DNA of 64,000 nt. Origin: Inonotus obliquus (taxonomy: Eukaryota > Basidiomycota > Agaricomycetes > Hymenochaetales > Hymenochaetaceae). The DNA is taken from NCBI GenBank assembly GCA_032164295.1, contig JAJHTX010000005.1, positions 868,001-932,000 of the forward strand, in the 5' to 3' direction. The position numbers and the translations under genes are program-made. A model generated the notes under the pieces. That model saw only the letters and a program-made list of their open reading frames with translations. It searched no databases and had not been told where the DNA came from. Positions 29,985 to 41,051 of the stretch are shown here, piece by piece (within the stretch, counting starts at the first letter, position 1; every line of letters starts with the position of its first letter).

Positions 29985-30920
29985 TTATTTTGCTTTCCGC
30001 CTTGCTTCCCGAGCTTTTTTGAGAGCCTCTACGCGTGCTTTCAATAGTCCGACACGTTCGTCTGCTTCTTCTTGTGCTCGCTCCTTTTGATGCAATATAA
30101 GAACAAAAATGCAACCAAAGTTAGCAAACAAACGTACCTCCTCTATTAGTCGATCCATTATCAGCTCTCGCTCCTCCTGCTCCTTTCGTAATCTTTTTTC
30201 TTCTTCCGTCTCTTCCTTTTTCTCCTCAGGCTCTACTGCATTCACGTCTCCGGCGACTCCCGCCGGGAATCCATCCGCATTAGCAGCTATGATCTCGGGC
30301 TCTGCAGCAATAGTCGCACGTTCGTATGCTACCCGGCGTTCATCGTCCTGCTCTTCTTGCGTAGCATTTGATGCGAGCAAAGACGCTTGGAATTGTTCCC
30401 ATTCAAGATCGATTTGGGATTTTGGTTTGTCTGCAGCCGGTGGGCGTGCTTGTGGGACCCCCTCCTCTTCGTCGTCTTCGTCTGCTGTCGAAAGGATAGG
30501 TGCTTGTGATGGATCCGAGAAGAAGTCAGCAGGCAGAAGACCTTTGCCTTGGGGCTGCGCTTGTGGTTGAGTATGTCGTGCCTCCTCCGGCTGAACGCTC
30601 GTCTTCCTCTTCTTTGTACCGTTGACATTCTCCTGCGATTCATCAACGTCCATCCCATCAGTAGCTAGCTCCGCCTTCCGTTTCCCTAGCCTCTTCACCT
30701 CTTTCTCCCTCTCCGCTTCCTCAAGAGCCTTCATATTCCTAACAGCGACGCGATGTGCTTTACTCCCGATGTGTCCTTCCCACATTGCAGCACTTTTTAT
30801 GGGTACGCCGCATGCCGAGCATCGTAGTTGACCCACAGAAGTGTAGGATGCATAGGGATGGTTTATTCGCGCTTCGGATTCTTGGCGCTTTGCACGGAGG
30901 AGGGCGCGTGCATCGGCCAT
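29985..30920 (-). CDS. ZNF830/CCDC16-like spliceosome-associated zinc-finger protein
   Basis: The N-terminus (MADARALLRAKRQE) and the U1-like C2H2 finger LRCSACGVPIKSAAMWEGHIGSKAH near residue 33 match the ZNF830 family, which associates with spliceosomes and supports pre-mRNA processing and genome stability. The middle is acidic and low in complexity. A conserved IDLEWEQFQASLL segment lies near residue 168, and the C-terminus is a charged coiled coil. A 54-nt stretch at 30084-30137 has a GTACGT donor and an AAAAG acceptor and encodes an out-of-character hydrophobic insert (FGCIFVLIL). It is almost certainly an intron even though the frame stays open, so the mature protein is 18 residues shorter. 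It is divergent from TIM13. Confidence 0.85.
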   Translation of the reverse strand: MADARALLRAKRQESEARINHPYASYTSVGQLRCSACGVPIKSAAMWEGHIGSKAHRVAVRNMKALEEAEREKEVKRLGKRKAELATDGMDVDESQENVNGTKKRKTSVQPEEARHTQPQAQPQGKGLLPADFFSDPSQAPILSTADEDDEEEGVPQARPPAADKPKSQIDLEWEQFQASLLASNATQEEQDDERRVAYERATIAAEPEIIAANADGFPAGVAGDVNAVEPEEKKEETEEEKRLRKEQEERELIMDRLIEEVRLFANFGCIFVLILHQKERAQEEADERVGLLKARVEALKKAREARRKAK

Positions 30921-31159
30921 GTTGATTTAGTCGGTGGTTAAGGCGCTACTAGTGATCGACTGATCGTCGGCATGTCGATCTCTGGAATGATCACGTGGCG
31001 GACACGGAGCGAGAAAATCTTTCGAAAATTCGAGCTGTGTTGCGACGACCAGCTCTTTCTCTTATTTTAGTGTCTTTGAGTAAGTCGGGAAGCTCGCGAA
31101 GCAAATACTGCTTGAATTGCTCCTGTGGACTCACTGTTTTGTTTTGAAAGATAGAAACT

Positions 31160-31718
31160 ATGGCGTCGCTCTTTAGTTCATCCTCGACTCCTGCTCCAGG
31201 TACTGCTGCGTCGAACGGTACGTGTCTCGATCCTTTGGTATCTCAAGAATGAACTGAGCATTGATTTGCTGTGACTAGACATGCAAGCGCGAAAAGAAAA
31301 GCTTATGCAGCAAATTCGGGGCGAACTCGCGCTCACTGGAGCACAAGAACTAATTAACGTGCGGTTTCTCTTTTCACGTTTAACGACTGTCAAGCAAGAG
31401 AGACTGAGAGGTTCCTGTTCTTAGAAAATAAACGAAAAATGTTTTGCGAAATGCGTAACAAAGCCGAGTACGTCGTTGTCCAGTTCAGAAGAGGTAAGTA
31501 TGCCCTCCTACTAATCAAAGGCGGTTGCCTTGCTAATAGATTGAATTGTAGACGTGCCTGTCGAGGTGCATGGAACGGTACATGGAAGCCTGTATGTCTT
31601 TTTGACTCCATCCCGCAAATAACAGGTACTCATTTTCATTCATTTAGTCAACATTGTCAGCAGGACCTACTCAGCACGTCTCGCACGAGAACGCACCGAG
31701 GGAACATTCGACAATTAA
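31160..31718 (+). CDS. TIM13: Tim13, small Tim chaperone of the mitochondrial intermembrane space
   Basis: Partner of Tim8 in the chaperone hexamer that escorts hydrophobic precursors across the intermembrane space. Five exons (31160-31217, 31279-31358, 31425-31493, 31552-31591, 31648-31718) give 105 residues. The twin CX3C motifs are CFAKC (residues about 52-56) and CLSRC (about 71-75), preceded by the typical MQQIRGELALTGAQELINKINEK helix region and followed by RTYSARLARERTEG. The exon joins all keep phase, and total coding length is divisible by three. No ATG-started frame longer than fragments exists because the exons are tiny. The stop is TAA at 31716-31718. Confidence 0.93.
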
Positions 31719-31861
31719 ATTACTCTTCTTCATAGACCGTTACTACGTTGCAACCTGCACAATCGTCAATGTCTCACGCTACTCTACATAATATATTGTC
31801 GCTTTCTCGCTATCTTGCGGTCTACGTCTATAGGTGCAATGCATTATTCAAAACAACGCCA

Positions 31862-33914
31862 TCATCGTTTCTTGCCCTTCGCAGGACCGGGAGCCTTCTT
31901 CGTAACCCCTCGGTTAGGAGTTCCTGCTGCTGTGGAGGCCAGGGCATGCCCTGTTTTGTTAATGTGCTCGAAAAGCTTCGTGCGTGAGGAGAAGGAATCT
32001 CCGCATACATTACATGTCTAAGGAACAACAATTAAATTATAAGCATAGCCAAGAAAGAAGCACCAAAACTAACGTACTTGTTGTGTAGCACTGCTCACAG
32101 GCTCGGCCTCCGCTCGTGCTTTCTTCGCAGCCTCCCGTGCACGGCGCTTCTCTTTCTTTGATACACCGAGCTGTACCTGGGCCTGCAGCTCCGCTTTTTC
32201 GTCTAGATCCTCCTTCTCGGCTTGCATGTCTTCGAAACTCGGATCCAACTGTAAGTGTGACTTAGCAGCCTTCCTCCCTTTCTTCTTGCGCGATTTGGGA
32301 AGGGAATCTAGGTCTGAGTCCGAGTCTGCGCCACGATCAGCCGGTGGTGTTGAGATTCCGGGGGACGTCCCCATTGCGTCGCTATTTTTGGTAGGTGTTG
32401 GAGACCTAGGAGGTTCCTCTACTCCGTCTCCCGGCGGACGAACTTTTCGGCCGTCTGAATCTTGTGGACCGTCTCTGCCTACGAGCTCCTCGGCCAGGCC
32501 TAGTTCTTCCTCCTCTGCAAGCATCTCCTGTCGAAGTAGCTCCATCTCTTTCATGTGTTTCTTGCTCCTTGCATGACTATCCCAAGCAGCCTCACTCCGG
32601 AACGTCTTCCGACATGCAACGCATTCGTATACCTCTTCGTCTTCTTCGTCTTCCTCGCTTTCTTGTCCGGCTGCAGTTCTCCGTGAGCGCGTGCCCTCCG
32701 CGGCAGCCCATTCATCTCCTGCATCCGGCGCGTTTGCAAGTGGGTCGACTTCTTGCCACGCTTGGGGCACGAAGGTCGATATAGTTGGTTTAGGCTTGGA
32801 TGAAGAGGGCGTAGAGGTGCCTGAACCTCCTCGTGGCGTCGACGCTTTGACTGCCGCTGCTGCGGCTTGTTGTGCGAGATGTGCCTTGTACCGCGGATCA
32901 CGCTTGCGGATGAACTTAACCAATTGCTAGAGGTGACATGGTTTAATTATCATTACATAGCAACGAATAGCATATTGATAACATTTACACACCCGGACCG
33001 TATCGTTGTATTCTTTTCGCGCGCTTTCTCGCGCCTTCTTATTATCCTTTTCCATATGTCGTCGGATTTGTCGATCGGGTGCTTCATTAAGATTCCACTG
33101 TTCCGCCCAGACAAAATCTTTTGAGGTCGCAAACCCGAGCCAGAAGTTGTAGAAATGTCGTGCACCCCTGTCTGCACTTTCGTCTCCTGTGCTGCCGTGT
33201 CCAGGTGACCCGTTCCATGTCCATGAAGAATGTCCGAATGAAGGATAGTCGGATAAACTGTGAGAGGTTACGGTGCATTCGTCGTTGGCCAGACGAGTGA
33301 AGAGGTTTCGATAGAGTGTAAAGAAGCCCTGTGCCAAATTCAGCTCGTGGTATAAGATTAGTTGTAGAGAAGACGTACATTATCATTGTCGTCAAACCCG
33401 GACCAGCTGGATGGATCGAAGAAAGGCGTCAAATGTTTGACAGTAAGGCCACGGTCTCCTGGTCGTCCGCCTCCTCCACTTCCTCGTCGGACCTCCTCAA
33501 ATATGGTCTCAGCATCTGGCTCGGGCACTAGCGATGCGCGATGCGAGTCATACCATGCACGTTCCTGATCACACGGTCAACACCCTTGTATGTGCAGATC
33601 AAAGAGGACACACTTGTTCATCGCTCAGAACCTATTGATGGTATGCAACCTGGTGTCAGTGAGTTCTTTGCATCTCTCTTGTATATAAGAGGGAGCATGC
33701 GCACCTCGTAAGCCTGCTGGATCGCAGTAAATCGCCTGGTCGCAGCCTCAACATCGTCAGCATTCTTGTCCGGATGGTGCTTAAGTGCGAGCCTTCTAAA
33801 CGACCGCTTGATTTCCTCCGCTGTGGCGTCTTCGCTCACTTCAAGAAGGGCATAATAGTCATCTTTCTCTTCCTGTTCTTTTTGGTCATTTTGCCTGGAA
33901 GTGTTTGCTCCCAT
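31862..33914 (-). CDS. JJJ1: Jjj1/DNAJC21: cytosolic J-protein of 60S ribosome biogenesis
   Basis: Stimulates Hsp70 to release Arx1/Rei1-type shuttling factors from cytoplasmic pre-60S particles. The first exon holds a J domain with [13 protein letters not shown] and the HPD triad ([10 protein letters not shown]) near residue 45. Middle exons give [16 protein letters not shown] and [14 protein letters not shown], both typical of the family, joining to [16 protein letters not shown]. Two C2H2 fingers follow: [17 protein letters not shown] and, in the last exon, [18 protein letters not shown]. The ending is basic (GPAKGKKR) and the stop is TGA at 31862. Acidic and Lys-rich linkers separate the parts. 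All domains are present. Exon borders in the middle part are approximate. Confidence 0.93.
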
Positions 33915-34151
33915 TGTTTCTCATCGAGTTGAGTGTAAAGCGGAAGGACTCGTCGGTCGGTGCCGATCACTTGTGAAAGTTTATTTCTAGTCTATTTTTC
34001 TCGGAATTTGCCATGTCTAACCAATCCCACAAATTCACAAACAAAGAACGCAGAGTCTTGCAGGAACGATGTATGTGACAATGAAAGCGCGGATCACTAT
34101 AACTGGCGACGGGAGAAGAATTATGCGTGTGATAGTCGAGTAAACCAAAAA

Positions 34152-36286
34152 TTAGTCCTGCTTTTTCCGCGTCCTGGAAGGAACCAAAGACTTGAGCCGC
34201 TGGACTTGCTCCTTTTCAAAAAGAAAACTGCCAGGAGGCATCAGCTGACGACTTTCAATTCGTAGATAGAGTATAACCTACCATACGATGAGCAGGCCAA
34301 GTCCACATGATGCTCCAACGCCCAGATGGAGAATGCATGGTCGTGATCTTAGCACCCCTCGTCCCGCGGACCGTGCAATGGCCTCTACTTCAAAATGTCG
34401 GACACTAGCACGCGTGACGAGCCCTGCGAATGCAAACGAGAAGATTACCGAAAACGGGGGAACGGCGTCCGTCCAGGATAACATTTTAATCGCATGCTCG
34501 GTGGTAGTATGTTTACGGACCAACCACGAGATAAACTGGAAGCAGTAAAGAATCCGTGCACCCAAATTTGCGATATTCGCATATACGACGGCTGTATCAC
34601 CCAGGCCCCCGAAACTATACAATGAGATGGTTAGGGTAATGTATGCCGCGGAGGCTCCAGCCATCCACCTGTGAAGAGAACGTAAAAAAAGGAAGTCAAG
34701 GGTAGCCGAAATGCTCCGATCACGTACTTGGACTGTCTGGCCAGATCTTTCGGTGATGCAGCACTTGATACAAAGGCCTCAAGGACGCCATTCATAGCCA
34801 GCACAGGAATGTAGAACACCCAAGCTGATAACACGGCTGGAGCACTCGTGGTCAGGTACCTAACTTGGGAGTAGTTTATCCAAAGATCTGAGATTGAGTT
34901 CAGCGGAGACCTACTTACCTAGGCGGAAGCAACACGGACAATACTAACGTTAAATAAGGTGGTGCTAAAGCCAGCAGGAAAAGACTAAAGTGCGTATAAA
35001 AGAGCAGAAGAGAACCCAGTCGTGAAAGGGAAGACTGGAGGGCTCCGGCGTTTAGAGCTCCAGCATTGCTTGAAGTTAGCGTCTTTGAAAAGAATAGCCG
35101 GGACGTCTCCTCAACGGGCTGAAAGAAGATACGTGCGATTAAGGCGCCTGAGTTCCACTGCTCCATCAACTTCACGAAAGAACGGCGGTGAAATGGAGTG
35201 CTTACCATAGTTGTTCGCTACAGCATACCCACCTTGGTCTTTGAGAGGGCTGATACGGGATATAATTAACTTTGCGGGCAAGAAACCTCATCAGTCTCGG
35301 CGAGTTGCTGTAAGCGGCATAGCTACCTTGTCACCCTCGGTCAAGATGTGTTTTACGAAGGCTTGTGCGGTCATCGCCAGAGAGAGTTCCAGCAAATTTT
35401 CGTCAAAGAAGCGTCGAGCTCTTGATGTTATGTATTTCAGCATTGATTTCCCTGTTGAGCTGTATTGTCCATTGAGATGATGTCCAGTTGTCAGGGAGAG
35501 TGGGAGAATTACCTTCCAGGCTTTCGAGTTTTGTTCCTTGTAGGACGGAGGATGAACGATACTGATTTGCCGTACTCAGGAAGGTAACCGAGAAGCAAAG
35601 TGGTTGAATATGATAGTTGGCCGAGAGCAAAAGCCACCAAACCAAGACTTCCTAGTCCCCCAATCGAAGAGTCAAACGCAAGTACTGCGACCGTGACAAC
35701 GCTTTTTATAATGACGGCTGTACCCTCCGCTCGCACGCGGGTAGCATAGTTGAGTGATTGAACAGATCTAAGTATAAATTTCAGTAAACACACTCGAAGT
35801 CTAAAGTAACACGTACCTAATGTGCATTGGCTCGCTGAGTAGCTCAACAATGGCTGCTATAGTGTAAAGGAGCACGCTAAGACGAAAGAAATGCTGCTCG
35901 GTTGTTGCTATTGACGCTGTATACAGGTATGCAGCCGAAGTAAGGGCAGAGACTAAAATCCCAAAGTACACGGGTAACAGAGCTATGTTTGACACAAGTA
36001 ATGAGTCTTCCTTCTGTCCCTGTTTATCTGCATCTGCTCTTAACAGACTGTTTCGAAATCCTTCCCTACTGAGAAAGAGAATGGTATTGAGCAAGAGCTC
36101 GAGCTGAATTGATACTGTGCCATAGACATCAGGAGATGCTAGTCGCACCAATGCTTGGTTCAGCGCAAAGGTCACAAGTCGAGAAAGTACTTGTAGGCCC
36201 ATAAGTGAAGATGCTGACTTGAGAGCCGCATCGGTGAGGCTGTGTGCTGCTGCAATCTCCGTTGGCTGGTTGTTGGTTGAGGTCAT
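34152..36286 (-). CDS. RFT1: Rft1, ER membrane protein of dolichol-linked oligosaccharide translocation
   Basis: Needed in the ER for flipping or supply of Man5GlcNAc2-PP-dolichol to the luminal side in N-glycosylation (its direct flippase role is debated). The first exon begins MTSTNNQPTEIAAAHSLTDA and continues SSLMGLQVLSRLVTFALNQALVR, the family signature. It is followed by FGTVSIQL-like TVSIQLELLL, LSREGFRN and SEPMHIR. Later exons supply many hydrophobic helices (about 12-14 expected) spread over 34280-35850. The last exon ends SLVPSRTRKKQD with TAA at 34152, a Lys/Arg-rich tail suited to ER retention. Introns of about 50-60 nt break the frame at least five times; their borders are not all fixed here. 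Confidence 0.92.
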
Positions 36287-36393
36287 CGCGGTTCGCGTCA
36301 GACACGCACATCACGACGCGTCGACGCGGAATACGTACTCGCGAATTTCTCAAACAATTTTTTCTCCTTTCCACCACCTGAGGTCGCACCACT
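36287..36393. promoter_or_regulatory. 107-bp divergent promoter region RFT1/RRP41
   Basis: The two start codons are only 107 bp apart on opposite strands. The core promoters therefore overlap or lie inside transcribed sequence. It holds a CATCACGACGCGTCGACGCG stretch, but no named factor site was assigned. Confidence 0.5.
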
Positions 36394-37309
36394 ATGGTAG
36401 GGTTCTTGCTGAATTACAGCTCTACTTTCTCACTGAAGTACAATCTCTAGTCATCTCGGGTTGAGATTCTCAACGATGGAGGATACCGTTCCGACGGTCG
36501 TAGACAGTATGAACTTCGGAACCTCAACATCGACCTTTCTGTCCGTGGACAGGCGGACGGTTCTGCTATGGTCTCACACGGCCTTACCCAAATCATTGTA
36601 TCTGTCTTTGGCCCAAGGGAGGCAAAAGCTCGCTCCCAGACAATCCATAATCGCGCGAATATCAACGTTGAACTTAGCATTGCACCGTTTAGTACTGGTG
36701 AACGAAGGAAACGATCTAGAAACGACAGGTGCGTCGCCACTGCAATATGTTGCTATGTAAAAGCCCTAACTGTTCGCATCACCAACGTCCAGACGTATCT
36801 TGGAATTTGCGGCAGCAATCAAATCAACATTTGAACCCGTCATCCAAGTACATCTCTACCCTCGATCCCAGATAGATATATTCGTCCAAGTGTTGCAACA
36901 GGACGGAGGTGTTTTGAGCGCATCTATCAATGCAACAACACTCGCGCTTATCACAGCTGGAATATCCTTATTCGACTATGTTTGCGCCGTCTCTGCTGGT
37001 GTACACGCAACGTATCCGCTCCTCGATCTGACGGCGCTGGAGGAGAACGATGTTCCACATCTGACAACAGCCGTCATGCCTCGTACCGAGAAAGTCACTC
37101 TTGTGACTCTCGAGACTCGCCTCCATGCGGACCGCTTCGAGGAAATATTTCGGCTCGCGTGCAATGCAGGGAATGTCGTTCACAAAGAAATGCGAGAAGC
37201 GATCATGGCAAGAACCGGACAGCTTGTGCGCGCACTGGATGCCGGGCTTCTTGATCAGAGCGCTCTTCAAAGGGACGCAGATGACGACCAAGAAATGCGA
37301 ATCGACTGA
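36394..37309 (+). CDS. SKI6: Exosome core subunit Rrp41/Ski6 (RNase PH fold)
   Basis: Subunit of the six-membered RNase PH-like ring of the RNA exosome, for rRNA processing and mRNA turnover in nucleus and cytoplasm. Proposed coding exons are 36394-36396 (the ATG only), 36451-36728 and 36793-37309, giving 265 codons in frame. The protein begins MSSRVEILNDGGYRSDGR, continues LSVRGQADGSAMVSHG, PREAK, FSTGERRKRSRNDR, HLYPRSQIDIFVQVLQQDGG and INATTLALITAGI, the expected family order. The two joins use GTAGGG...CTCTAG and GTGCGT...CCAG. The single-codon first exon is required because no in-frame ATG exists before the conserved start. An ATG further upstream is the alternative. Confidence 0.9.
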
Positions 37310-39039
37310 ATTACTCCCGTTCTGGTTCTTTTTGCTGCGCCCGTCCAATCTCCTCACAAATTGAATGGTTTGTGATTTGTCGCTCATCAATGCCTCAAGA
37401 TCGCTGAGACTTTCATTCTTTTCCGGAAGTCTAAAAGATATTGAACGTCGTTCCTAAGCGACATCACCGACATCACCTTATCGAAGGCTTCGGCCGTCGC
37501 AATTCGATGGACAACAAGAGCTCCTTCGCGCGGGGTCATTGTTCCTGATGTGGTCTTCCCCGCAAATTCGATTTCTCACAGTTTTTCACTTGCATTTGTC
37601 ACTATCCCTCCACCCTCGCACGTTTCGTTCTAAACGACGATCCGGCCTTGATTTTTTCATGGGGAACGTACAAATGACGTTTTCAAAATCACGGTCCTTT
37701 CGTCGACGCGGGACGTGTGTTTTTCCACGTTTCGGTGCCCCGTTTTCGCTGCATAGCGTATCACGCATGCTCTCTCTCATTATTCGGACGAATTCACGAA
37801 CTTATCGGTGTATTATTCGGAGAAGCCATATTCATTTTGGCTCAAGAGGTCTCGTTCGTTCGTCTCAGGGCTCACTTCTGGTCAACTTGACGTCTGCAAA
37901 TACATCGTTACTTGAAAGCTCCGATATCGGTGCTAATGTCTTTCCGGACCAAGAACTTCCTTTTCTTTCAAAGACCCTCACGAGACTGCATAAATTTGTC
38001 TCCTACCAACGTGCAATTCGCCTACCTGGTTCGTGGATCAAGAAGGCCCGGTCGCTGTTTGACTTTTCGCGCGTCTTGTGCCTTTAACATCCCAGCGTCC
38101 ATCCGACGGAACAAGGAGGATGGAGGTGAACTAAAAATTACTTGGGAGAAGGAGAAGACTCGCTTGTAAGGCGTTGATTATCGCTATGTTTGTCTTACCC
38201 TTCCCTTCTGCCGCAGCTTTCTTACAAATACAAATACTTTGTTATTTCATCACCACCCCCTCCTCGTGGCTGCTGGAGTGCTGTGGAGAGGTGTGCGATG
38301 AGCTGATGTAGAGAATGAAATTATTTTTTCTTGTTCCTATGTGGATACCGGAGCCGCTGAATACAAATCGCGGGTGGGGGATCGAGGTACGATCAGTGAA
38401 CTTCTCGGCTGGCCTCGTGCATTTTATATACATATACACTTCAGGACTCGTCGATCGATTAGGATGCAGGAGAGAAGCCGCCCGTTAGCGTGGTAACTAC
38501 TTCCAGACCATACTCCTTTCAGCTCGACGGGTAGCATTTTTAGACGAGAAGGAATCAAATATTGCACACAATGAAGAGACGATCAAGACAAAGTGCTTTG
38601 ATATTCTACCTGGATTCAAATTTGTTTAGACTATTCTTCTGTTGTTGGATCATGCGAAAGCAATAGGACCAGGTATACTACGAGGAAAACAAAGGGCTGA
38701 TGCTACAGGAGTGGTGATCAACACATATTGGTATCAAAGGAATGAACAATTCTGGCGACTAGTTGCAGCATGAGGTATAGGGAGATTAAACAGGTGGACA
38801 ACGGGAAAAGGGGTCAATGATTGTATTTCACAAGATAGAGAAAAAAAGCCGAGACCGTTGCTCTGAACGACGAAACCACGAGGACAACAAAAAGGAGCAA
38901 AACAAGAAACCAGCAGGCGACTGAGGGGTATACGAATGCGCGCGTATGATGAGGACCTGATGATGTAAGGGAGTGAAAATGAGGGTAATGGATCCGACTT
39001 GTCGGATTTTGCACCGCTCTGCGAGCTGAGAATCTGCCT
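37310..39039. other. 1.7-kb intergenic region, no supported gene
   Basis: It holds the 3' side of RRP41 and the 3' side of the homeobox gene. An open frame at 37539-38087 (182 codons) has Ser/Arg/Leu-rich composition and no domain and is not accepted. No tRNA-like cloverleaf or repeat array was noticed. The right part (38170-39039) is probably the 3' UTR of the homeobox transcript. Confidence 0.4.
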
Positions 39040-41051
39040 TCACATTAGTGGTGGAGGCGAGAGGATATCTGAGGATGAGGACGCAGTCCCAAAAGCACCA
39101 GAAAGCGAGCCTTGGTCATGTCCGGGGCTACCGCGAGCCCCCTGACCTTGCGATTCGCCATGGCCCATGTATGATAAGCTCTGAAGGCTCATTGATGGGT
39201 CTGTGCCGTAAGGTGGAGAAATGAGTGGCGGGGACGGTGTCACGCCGTGTGGAGATTGAATAGTTGAGTTCTGCCGGAGACCTACTTGGAGGGGTGAAGT
39301 GTTCCGCTCGCCTGTCGGAAAGAACTGGGTTGTTGTAGGTCCGGAAGAGAAGGGCCGCTGAGATGCCCCATGAGAGATGGGAATGCTACTATAATCGGGT
39401 ATACTCTGCTCGTGAATGGTCTGCTGTATCGACGTATGCATCGGGCCCGGCATATAGTCAGAAACCACTCGCTGTCCATACGGATATGAAGGCATATGAG
39501 ATGGCCGGTTGAACGTGGTCGACGCGTAACTCGCTGAGTAGGGCTGCGAATTGACGGTCTCGGCGACGGGGCTAACCGATGGGATGTTCTCTAAATAAGA
39601 CGGTGGAGCTATACGCGTGAGAGCAGGCGGACCCGAGTTTGATCGCTTCCTTGAATGACCCATGTAAGGTGGTCGCTGTAAGAAATTATCACCGTGTAAA
39701 TTCGCGAGTGGCGGTTGAGGTATTTGCATCGTAGTAGGCGATGCTGAATTTGGGGCCGTAAGCATACCGCTTGAGCTGTAAGCCGATGGACTCAATAATG
39801 CAATACTAGATCGCTGGCGATACTCCCGAAGGTCACTCAAGACATGAGCAAGCTGTACTGCTGACCCTATGAGGTCGTGACGCATCACTTGAGAAGCCTG
39901 GGTCCCCTCCGTCCAGTCAGAACACTTCTTCCAAATCTTAACAATTCCGCCACCTATTCCACCAGCTGAGCGAGGTGAAGCAATATGTTCAAGGTAAAAG
40001 TTCGGAGGTTGAGAGAGGTGGAAAGACGCGAGGCCCTCACCAGGGGCCGCGTTGCGAAACTCCGTATGCACGATGAATTCAAAGGGTATCTCCATTTTAA
40101 ATCCGTATCCCGCGGAGTGGATGAACCAGGTCAAACAACGTTTGGCCTCGCAAACGTATGCGACAAGATCATGTTTTCCGGTAGCAATGCGCCGCCATGA
40201 GCCGATAGATAGATCGGTACAAGGAATAATCGAGATCGCTGATTAAATTTGAGGGTTAGGAAAAAGGTAAACACGGAAATTTTACCCAGTTCAGACTTAC
40301 GATGATCTTCGTGAATGAGACCGTGTAGGTCGGCTTCAAATCCGGCACTGAGCTGTGGCGGGGTGTCGGGTGGTGTATCGGACCATTCATTCCCAAGGTG
40401 TCTAGACTTTTTGCCGTCTAACAGCTTCGCTTTCGCTCGTCTAGTTTCGGTAGGGTGTAAAAAACGTAATCAATAACCATGACAACGGCGCTCGAGATCA
40501 AGCTGCGGATGCACTCACCTATTCTGGAACCAAATCTGCGTTTGTCGTTCTTGCATGCCCAAGAGCTCCGAGATCTCCTTACGGCGTGCCGCTGTCGGAC
40601 TCCTGTCAGCTGCGAAGAAGCGTTCAAGATGCGTAAGCTGTTCGGGGGTAACGCGCGACCTCTTGCGCTTCTCTCGGGGCTCCCCGGACTTGGTCTTTGA
40701 GGTCGCCGTCGAGGCCGATCGGGGCTCAGGTGGCATCTCCTGTTTCTCTTCATCCTTTGTTGGCGAGTCTGGGTGAGCGTCTGTCGAAGCCGACAGTGGC
40801 GCATCACCAGACGTGGTAGGAGACATGGAAGCGCTAGGCGTTGACTCCGCGTCTTCCGTTATAAGAGTTATGTCCTCTGCAACACCGTATTTAGACGAAG
40901 AGTCGAGGCTAAGTTGTGGGAGTTTGGCGCGGTTTCGAAGTCCAAGAGGGCTGTCGATGGAAAACAGCGAGTCCTTGGCTGTAGTAGGCAGGTGGATAAT
41001 AAGCTTGCAAAGAAAAGCGATGGGATACCGAAATGGATACATACCCTCCAT
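39040..41051 (-). CDS. Homeodomain transcription factor
   Basis: A nuclear DNA-binding regulator. The Met at 41051 is followed after seven bases by a GTATGT...CTACAG intron (40979-41044), giving MEAKDSLFSID. A Ser/Thr/Pro-rich acidic stretch precedes a homeodomain near residues 120-180: basic arm EKRKRSRVTPEQLTHLERFF, helix 2 around ARRKEISELLGM, and recognition helix TQIWFQNRRAKAK, interrupted by an intron right after WFQNR. A further exon has NEWSDTPPDTPP. The next part (ITIIPCTDLSIGSWRRIATG, then MEIPFEFIVHTEF) is a conserved-looking globular region, and the long tail is Ser/Pro/Tyr/Gln-rich. Related factors in mushrooms act in fruiting development; that role here is inference. It stops with TGA at 39040. 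Confidence 0.9.

Noticed and set aside
37539..38087. 182-codon frame between RRP41 and the homeobox gene
   Set aside because: Ser/Arg/Leu-rich chance-like composition, no domain, no neighbouring exons that extend it.
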